Shown: in pieces, positions 21,908 to 27,556 of the stretch
Layout: each line of letters opens with the position of its first letter
Position numbering within the stretch: the stretch's first letter is position 1
DNA from: Larix sibirica
Taxonomy: Eukaryota; Streptophyta; Pinopsida; Pinales; Pinaceae
Assembly (NCBI GenBank): GCA_004151065.3
Contig: NWUY0300029631.1
Location: forward strand, 5,785-33,340
DNA length: 27,556 bases
Direction: 5' to 3'
Position numbers and translations under genes: made by a program
Notes under the pieces: generated by a model
The model's input: the letters and a program-made list of their open reading frames with translations, nothing else
What the model was told of the DNA's origin: nothing
Databases searched by the model: none

Positions 21908-23518
21908 TTGAAACCACTGATTTTGGTTTCTTGGCTTCCAAGTTATGTAATTGAATTCAATAGCATTTTTTCTAAGTATGTTTTGAAGATATTTAAAATT
22001 GAACATGGTAAGTCTTATTCTACTATGTTTCAGTCATGACTTAGGTTGATAATGGATTGTGACTCCAAAGGTATAAGCTACTCTACATGATCAGCAATTT
22101 GTATTCGTATTTAGTTGATTCATCCTATACTTGATATTTCCAATGTTGTTAGTTTGGTTTTAATATTCAAACCAATATAAAGATAAACTCTAAGTAGGAT
22201 AGTTCTTTATATGTGTTTTATTTTGGATATAGTTTAATTGTTTGATTATCAAAAAGTAAGATGTATCTTTACTGATCATTGAAATTGAATAAAAAGGAAC
22301 AATAAATGTATGAATTGAAGCAATTTGGATTCACAATTACATCACAAAGGAACAATAAATGTATGAATTGAGGCAATTTGGATTCACAATTTGATGTAAT
22401 GAGGGGATGACCAGAAATAGACTTATGGATATGTGTTTCATCTTGGATATAGTGTCATTATTTGATTATGAAAAAGTAATTGATGTTATTTCTTTATTTA
22501 TCATTGAAGTTGAATACAAAGGATCAATAAATGCATGAATTGAGGTAATTTGGATTCACAACTTGATGGGAGAGCTTGGGTTTCCTCATGAGAAATAAAA
22601 TACAATTATTGTGACAATGAAAGTGCTATACAAGTGGTTCATTCATATTACCTTAGAAAATTGGTATAAGAGATTGGTATTTTTTTAATTATAGGAAAAC
22701 TTATCAAATTCTTGATATCTTTATGAAGTCGCTAAGAAAGGAGAATTTTATTTAGCTTTAGTTTATGCTTGGGCTTCATGAAGCTATCATTAAGGAGGGT
22801 GTTGAGATAATGTCACCCCTTGATATTCCAAGAATTTGTATTGAAGAGAGGTGTTGGAATTTGTAGTTAAATGTGATTCTTAGACATCCTTCAATGGATC
22901 AACTAAGTATTAGACAAACTCACTAAAGGGTTTCAATTCTTCATATTAGGTCAACTAAAGTTGTCTCAACTAGAGCCACTGTAGTTGACTAGGAACATAT
23001 AAGCTAGGAAACATTCAGTGGATAACTACTTTGAGGCCACCTTGGGTCAACCTTAGTTTAAGGGAGATTGGTTACAAACTCAATATAAATAGATGGCCAC
23101 TTCAATTAAATCTATATGGTGGAAATTTGTGTTATGATATTGCTTATTGTACATGCTCATTCTAGAATGTCGTTTCTTAACACTAGCAACTCTGCTGGGA
23201 TATGTTTTAATACTTTTGCGAGGCACCCATGAATTATAACAATTAATGGTGTGATATTTTTGGTATTTCCCCATAAAAATTAAAGGAGGGTCTCTACTAA
23301 TAGGGTACAATTCTAGCTAAATTTTTTTATCCAAAATATATCTATGGAATCAAACCATGAGCAAGTTTGAGCATGGAGAGAAGAGAAAGAGAAAGCTTGT
23401 GCAAGAAATGGCCATTTACAATATTCATGGCCCTTTAAAATAAATTCAATGACTATAAAATCTCTTTATCGCTTCATCTCGCTAAAAATGCCTACCTTAT
23501 CATTTTATTAAAATGGAT
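21908..23518 (+). mobile_element. decayed Ty1/copia 3' end with probable 3' LTR, copy 2
   Basis: Repeats 15705-17315 at offset 6203, with the same order: reverse transcriptase end, duplicated RNase H segment, CDNESAIQ, DIFMKSL, purine tract, LTR start at about 22800 and TATA box at 23084-23093. A C-to-T change at 22037 adds a stop codon to the reverse transcriptase piece. Confidence 0.75.
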
Positions 23519-23934
23519 ATTGTTCTCCAAATTGATTAAATTTTAAAATATAGCTTTTAATGCAAATCCTAAAATTTCACCTCATTTACTTGAGGTTTTG
23601 GGATCTATATCTTAGTGAAATTTCTACCTTAGTGTTGAATCTAAAATATTAAATTATAGTAGAATATAATTCATTATATCCAACTCAATTCACTAGGAAT
23701 CCCAAGAAAATATATACCAAACAACTATACTTCAATGCCAACTAGCTATAGTTCTTACGGAACACCTTTCCAAGCATATAACATATATGAAATGCATTAT
23801 AATATAAAGCTATAAAGGAAATAAATATACGGGCTCTTATTTTCTAGATATGTGTTAAAACACTTAATCAATTCAACGATATGTTATGTCAAATCAAATT
23901 TACAAGTACACAAAATTTGGAAATCTATAAACTT

Positions 23935-23960
23935 TATATATATATATATATATATATATA
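23935..23960. repeat. (TA)13 microsatellite
   Basis: Thirteen TA units run directly up to the 'n' at 23961. The assembly break here is probably caused by the microsatellite itself, unlike the other two breaks. Confidence 0.95.
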
Positions 23961-23961
23961 N
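23961..23961. other. assembly gap (single n) after TA microsatellite
   Basis: One undetermined base lies at the end of the TA run. The sequences on either side are not copies of each other, so this is a simple break. Confidence 0.9.
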
Positions 23962-24625
23962 CCATAGCTATATCACAAAGCTAGTAAAAATCTATCTCTC
24001 CAAACCCTAGCTAGGGAAACAAGAAGAAAACCTTAGATACCAAGCCCTCCAATCTAGGAACCACTCCAAACTAAAACTAGTCACTCCACTAGAGATACTC
24101 AACATGTTAGCATCAACACCAACAAGTTCTCCTTGACACATACACCAAACTTTTATTCCACAATCTCTCCACACTATCACAATTTATTCCTTAGGATTTA
24201 CAAACCCTAGCAGTGTTGCACCACACAAGTACATGGAAAGACAAGTCTAGGATAGCCTCCAAATCTACATGTCCATCATAGTGTTTTTATTTTAAAACCA
24301 TATGTATTCAATTCTTGCATCAACACATGAACAAAGACCTCATGGAACATCAAGAATACAATTAACAAATCTCCTTCCAAGTAAGGCATTAGAACATGTT
24401 CAAGACTTGTCAAGATATATGCTCTCATTGATATTTCACTAGCCTCCATGCATCCCACAAGAACAAGGCTCAAAAATCATGGAAGGCATTATCACCATTC
24501 TCCATGTCTTCTACTAGGGTAGAAACTCTAGTTCTAAAATAAGATCCATAAGAATTAACATCATATCCAATGCGTGTTCTTCTAGAGTTCAAATTCATAT
24601 TAGAAACCGTTGGTTTTCACAAGAG

Positions 24626-25404
24626 AAAAACCTAGCATCTTACAAGAGCAATCTCTCCAAGAACATCCAAGATGTCTATGTGTTGTTTTTTTCTCCTAGA
24701 GTTTCCCCATGAACCCTAGTGCCTTGAACCCCATAGGACATATCCTTAATATAAGTACAATGATTATATGTCTTACAAATCTCTCTCCTTTCACATAGAA
24801 TAGAGGTGATGGAGGCTAACATAAAATAAGGACATGTGTCTATATAAGTAACCAATAAGACAACTCCACATGGAGTGCTCTATAATACAGTAATATAATA
24901 GTGTAAAAAAAGGGTTTATCCAAACCCCAATATCAAATTCCCTCCAGGAATGATGCTCCTTAAGCTAATCAAGGCTCCTCCTACAAAGATGGCTTGATCT
25001 ATAACATGTTGTGAGTCCAACACTCCCTCTTATATGATGGTATATTATTTAAGAGTCATAATTCAAGTTTTTTCTCCTCTGACTATGAGTGCCATGTCCT
25101 CTTGTGCCTCATTCTCCTCAACATGTGTGCTAGTGTGGTCAGTAAGCTCCAATGATCCTCATCATCATATGTGTTCGATACCATCATGAATCTTGTTTTC
25201 TCCTCAACCTAAGTGTCCTAAATTCAAATGTACAACCTACAAGATATGTATTACATGGTCCCAAATTTCTAAGTGATAAGTGCCCTCCTCCAAGTTCCTA
25301 ACAATTCTCAGTAACGCCTTGTTTTTTACCTCATAAATATGATGTAATTATGTAGAGGCTAGAATTTCGACATGAATGGTCTAGGATGACCAAATATATT
25401 GTAA
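24626..25404. repeat. 779-bp direct repeat, copy A
   Basis: Identical by eye to 25406-26184 at offset 780, except for two bases close to the left end (…CATCTTACAAG against …CATCACACAAG). It stops exactly at the 'n' at 25405. The same reasoning as for the 6.2-kb pair applies: an unmerged contig overlap is the likely cause. Confidence 0.96.
25013..25031 (-). other. possible LTR start with purine tract, minus strand
   Basis: Read on the minus strand, AAGAGGGAG (25031-25023) is followed by TGTTGGACTC (25022-25013). This is the pattern of a polypurine tract and the first bases of an LTR. The same pair occurs at 25811-25793 in the duplicate. No matching second LTR or pol domain was found, so this stays tentative. 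Confidence 0.3.
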
Positions 25405-25405
25405 N
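25405..25405. other. assembly gap (single n) at the junction of the 779-bp repeats
   Basis: It lies exactly between …ATATTGTAA and AAAAACCTAGC. The continuation of copy A into new sequence is found only after copy B, at 26185. Confidence 0.95.
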
Positions 25406-26184
25406 AAAAACCTAGCATCACACAAGAGCAATCTCTCCAAGAACATCCAAGATGTCTATGTGTTGTTTTTTTCTCCTAGAGTTTCCCCATGAACCCTAGT
25501 GCCTTGAACCCCATAGGACATATCCTTAATATAAGTACAATGATTATATGTCTTACAAATCTCTCTCCTTTCACATAGAATAGAGGTGATGGAGGCTAAC
25601 ATAAAATAAGGACATGTGTCTATATAAGTAACCAATAAGACAACTCCACATGGAGTGCTCTATAATACAGTAATATAATAGTGTAAAAAAAGGGTTTATC
25701 CAAACCCCAATATCAAATTCCCTCCAGGAATGATGCTCCTTAAGCTAATCAAGGCTCCTCCTACAAAGATGGCTTGATCTATAACATGTTGTGAGTCCAA
25801 CACTCCCTCTTATATGATGGTATATTATTTAAGAGTCATAATTCAAGTTTTTTCTCCTCTGACTATGAGTGCCATGTCCTCTTGTGCCTCATTCTCCTCA
25901 ACATGTGTGCTAGTGTGGTCAGTAAGCTCCAATGATCCTCATCATCATATGTGTTCGATACCATCATGAATCTTGTTTTCTCCTCAACCTAAGTGTCCTA
26001 AATTCAAATGTACAACCTACAAGATATGTATTACATGGTCCCAAATTTCTAAGTGATAAGTGCCCTCCTCCAAGTTCCTAACAATTCTCAGTAACGCCTT
26101 GTTTTTTACCTCATAAATATGATGTAATTATGTAGAGGCTAGAATTTCGACATGAATGGTCTAGGATGACCAAATATATTGTAA
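25406..26184. repeat. 779-bp direct repeat, copy B
   Basis: Second member of the pair. The only differences seen lie within the first 20 bases after the gap, where contig ends are least reliable. Confidence 0.96.
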
Positions 26185-26953
26185 TATGTACATTTGATTT
26201 TTAATATAAAAATCCTCGACAGTTTAAAGTGAAGAAAGAAGAAGAAGAGATGAGATGCTCTGATTCCACTAGTGGGGGAAGTGACAGGGGGCTAAGGGGT
26301 AATGATCATAGCTAATGTCCCTAGTCTTCATTAACCATTTTTACCCAGATTTATTTAACCATAGTTGTGTATCACGTTAATTAATTATGGGATTAGTTAT
26401 CTTAAGTGAGATTAAAAAGGGGATTTTGGTCACTTTTGGGGAAGCCACTTGTCAAGCCATGGTTAAAATATATCTTGTTAGAAACTCATTGAGTCATTCA
26501 TTATTCATTCCACCATTCAATGTCTGAGATCATCCATGCTATGATAGATTTAGTTGGGAAGCCAAATAAATAATGGTGTTTTCATAATTTATCACTGGAG
26601 CCCACCTTGATCAATGACAACCTAGGTGCCATGATAAACTAGTGACTAGATATTAGGGAACCTGGCATGTAGTGTGACATCCTTCAAGTCTTGTCAAGGA
26701 GAATTCCCGACAGGCCTATATTGGAGTGCCAGAAGGGGAAGGGGAAAACCGAATGGAATGGTGTGCAGAGAAAGGGTACCCTTCCCTAGTGTTGGAAAGG
26801 TTGATAGGGAATGAGTGAGAGGTTGGGGTCAATTATGGTATGGGGTTACCTACACCACATGGGTAGAGGATAGGTACCTTTGGGTGAGGAGTGCTCTAAT
26901 ATGAATGTGTCTATAAATTGAAGAGGATTAGGTGGAAATTTACCCTTTTTTTA
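26185..26953. other. non-coding sequence with retroelement-like motifs
   Basis: No open reading frame with protein features. The only recognisable element is a primer-binding-site-like motif near the left end. The rest resembles LTR or untranslated sequence, but its limits cannot be set. Confidence 0.4.
26257..26268 (-). other. primer-binding-site-like motif (initiator Met tRNA), minus strand
   Basis: The minus strand reads TGGAATCAGAGC, one base different from TGGTATCAGAGC, the site complementary to initiator methionine tRNA used by many plant LTR retrotransposons. It lies about 470 bases before the possible LTR start in repeat copy B, on the same strand. No flanking LTR pair was recognised. 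Confidence 0.35.
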
Positions 26954-27500
26954 AAGTATGTTTTGAAGAGATTTAAAATGGAACATTGTAAGTATTATTC
27001 TACTATGTTTCAATCACGAGTTATGTTGATTAGGGATTGTGACACCAAAGGTATAAGCTACTCTACATGATAAGTAATTTGTTTGAATTCTTATTTATTT
27101 GACTTATATTAGATTTGATATTTCCTTTGTTGTTAGTTTGGTCTCAGTATTCAATCCAATATAAAGATTGACTCTAATTAGGATAGTTCTAGATATGTGT
27201 TTCAGCTTGGATATAGTTTAATTGTATGATTATGAAAACATAAGATGATGAGGATGATGAAATAAACTTATGGATATGTGTTTCATTTTGGATATAGTCT
27301 AATTTTATGATTATGAAAATGTAAGATGTTGTTTCTTTATTGATCATTGAAGTTGAATACAAAGGAGCAATAAATGTATGAACTTGGTGAATTTGGATTC
27401 ACAACTTGATGGGAGAGCATGGGTTTCCTCATGAGAAATGAAATACAATTATTATGAAAAATGAAAGTGCCATACAAATGCTTGATTCACATTATAACAC
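26954..27500 (+). mobile_element. decayed Ty1/copia fragment, second member of the family
   Basis: A frame from 26954 reads KYVLKRFKMEHCKYYST and continues to GISYST before TGA 27068. This is the C-terminal end of copia reverse transcriptase and is closer to the family norm than the copy at 15771. Then come the duplicated RNase H segment (about 27185-27330), IWIHNLMGEHGFPHEK (about 27390) and NESAIQ (about 27460). The order, the missing RT-RNase H linker and the duplication match 15705-16440. The two sequences differ at many bases, so this is an old relationship, not an assembly copy. The fragment loses its similarity to the other copy at about 27490. Confidence 0.75.
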
Positions 27501-27512
27501 CTATTTCATTAA

Positions 27513-27536
27513 ACTTGGACATATTCTAGTCCAAGT
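27513..27536. repeat. short perfect inverted repeat at the right edge
   Basis: ACTTGGAC-ATATTCTA-GTCCAAGT has eight-base arms and an eight-base loop. It begins just after similarity to the other copia copy ends. No function is indicated. Confidence 0.55.
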
Positions 27537-27556
27537 CACTTTGAAGACGAGTCAAA

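Larger units (their letters stand above)
17317..23518. repeat. 6.2-kb direct repeat, copy 2
   Basis: This 6202-bp block matches 11112-17315 almost base for base. It starts inside the duplicated pectin methylesterase flank unit but contains none of the enzyme's coding sequence, so it begins as a cut contig would. One difference, C to T at 22037, turns a CGA codon in the copia remnant into TGA. It contains the same LINE tail, tandem repeats and copia end as copy 1. Confidence 0.97.
23519..24625. other. AT-rich sequence without a recognised gene
   Basis: No coding region is supported. The first part is the only continuation of the 6.2-kb repeat into single-copy sequence. The right part has several copies of the words AACCCTAG and CTCTCCA and could be the far end of a minus-strand LTR that starts near 25022, but no LTR end could be fixed. 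Confidence 0.4.

Noticed and set aside
11112-23518. The large repeats as the two LTRs of a giant element
   Set aside because: Each block itself contains a LINE tail and a copia 3' end, has no TG…CA ends, and the blocks touch with nothing but one n between them.

Overview
This window looks like nuclear DNA of a seed plant with a repeat-rich genome. A conifer or other gymnosperm is my best guess, from sequence character only. It is AT-rich, holds decayed retroelements and one typical plant gene with a small GT-AG intron, and has no bacterial features such as operons or ribosome binding sites. Three single 'n' characters (17316, 23961, 25405) mark joins between assembled contigs.

Layout, left to right. 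1-1036: mostly non-coding, with a disrupted exon-like fragment of an unrecognised gene on the minus strand (580-1036). About 2078-8062: a nearly full-length but dead LINE (plant L1-type non-LTR retrotransposon) on the plus strand. It has ORF1 (DUF4283-like domain plus a CCHC zinc knuckle), ORF2 (endonuclease, reverse transcriptase, zf-RVT-like region, RNase H), a 3' UTR, an AATAAA signal and a short poly(A) tail. 8959-10830: the one intact gene, a pectin methylesterase with an N-terminal inhibitor-like pro-region, on the minus strand in two exons (592 aa). 10831-11294: its 5' flank, built of repeated promoter-like units. 11112-17315 and 17317-23518: two nearly identical 6.2-kb blocks that meet exactly at an 'n'. 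Each holds a 5'-truncated LINE tail, several small tandem duplications, about 2 kb of unrecognised sequence, and the 3' end of a decayed Ty1/copia element with a probable LTR. 23519-24625: AT-rich, no gene seen. 24626-25404 and 25406-26184: a second near-identical pair (779 bp), again meeting exactly at an 'n'. 26185-27556: retroelement debris, including a second, diverged copy of the same copia family.

The pectin methylesterase acts alone in the cell wall and has no functional link to the neighbouring elements. The paired blocks are most simply read as unmerged overlapping contigs or two haplotypes placed in series, so the true locus may be about 7 kb shorter. I found no convincing new multi-gene system. 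The most interesting points are the repeated TATA-like units in front of the pectin methylesterase, the shared internal duplication in the two copia copies, and the mutational signature in the dead LINE.
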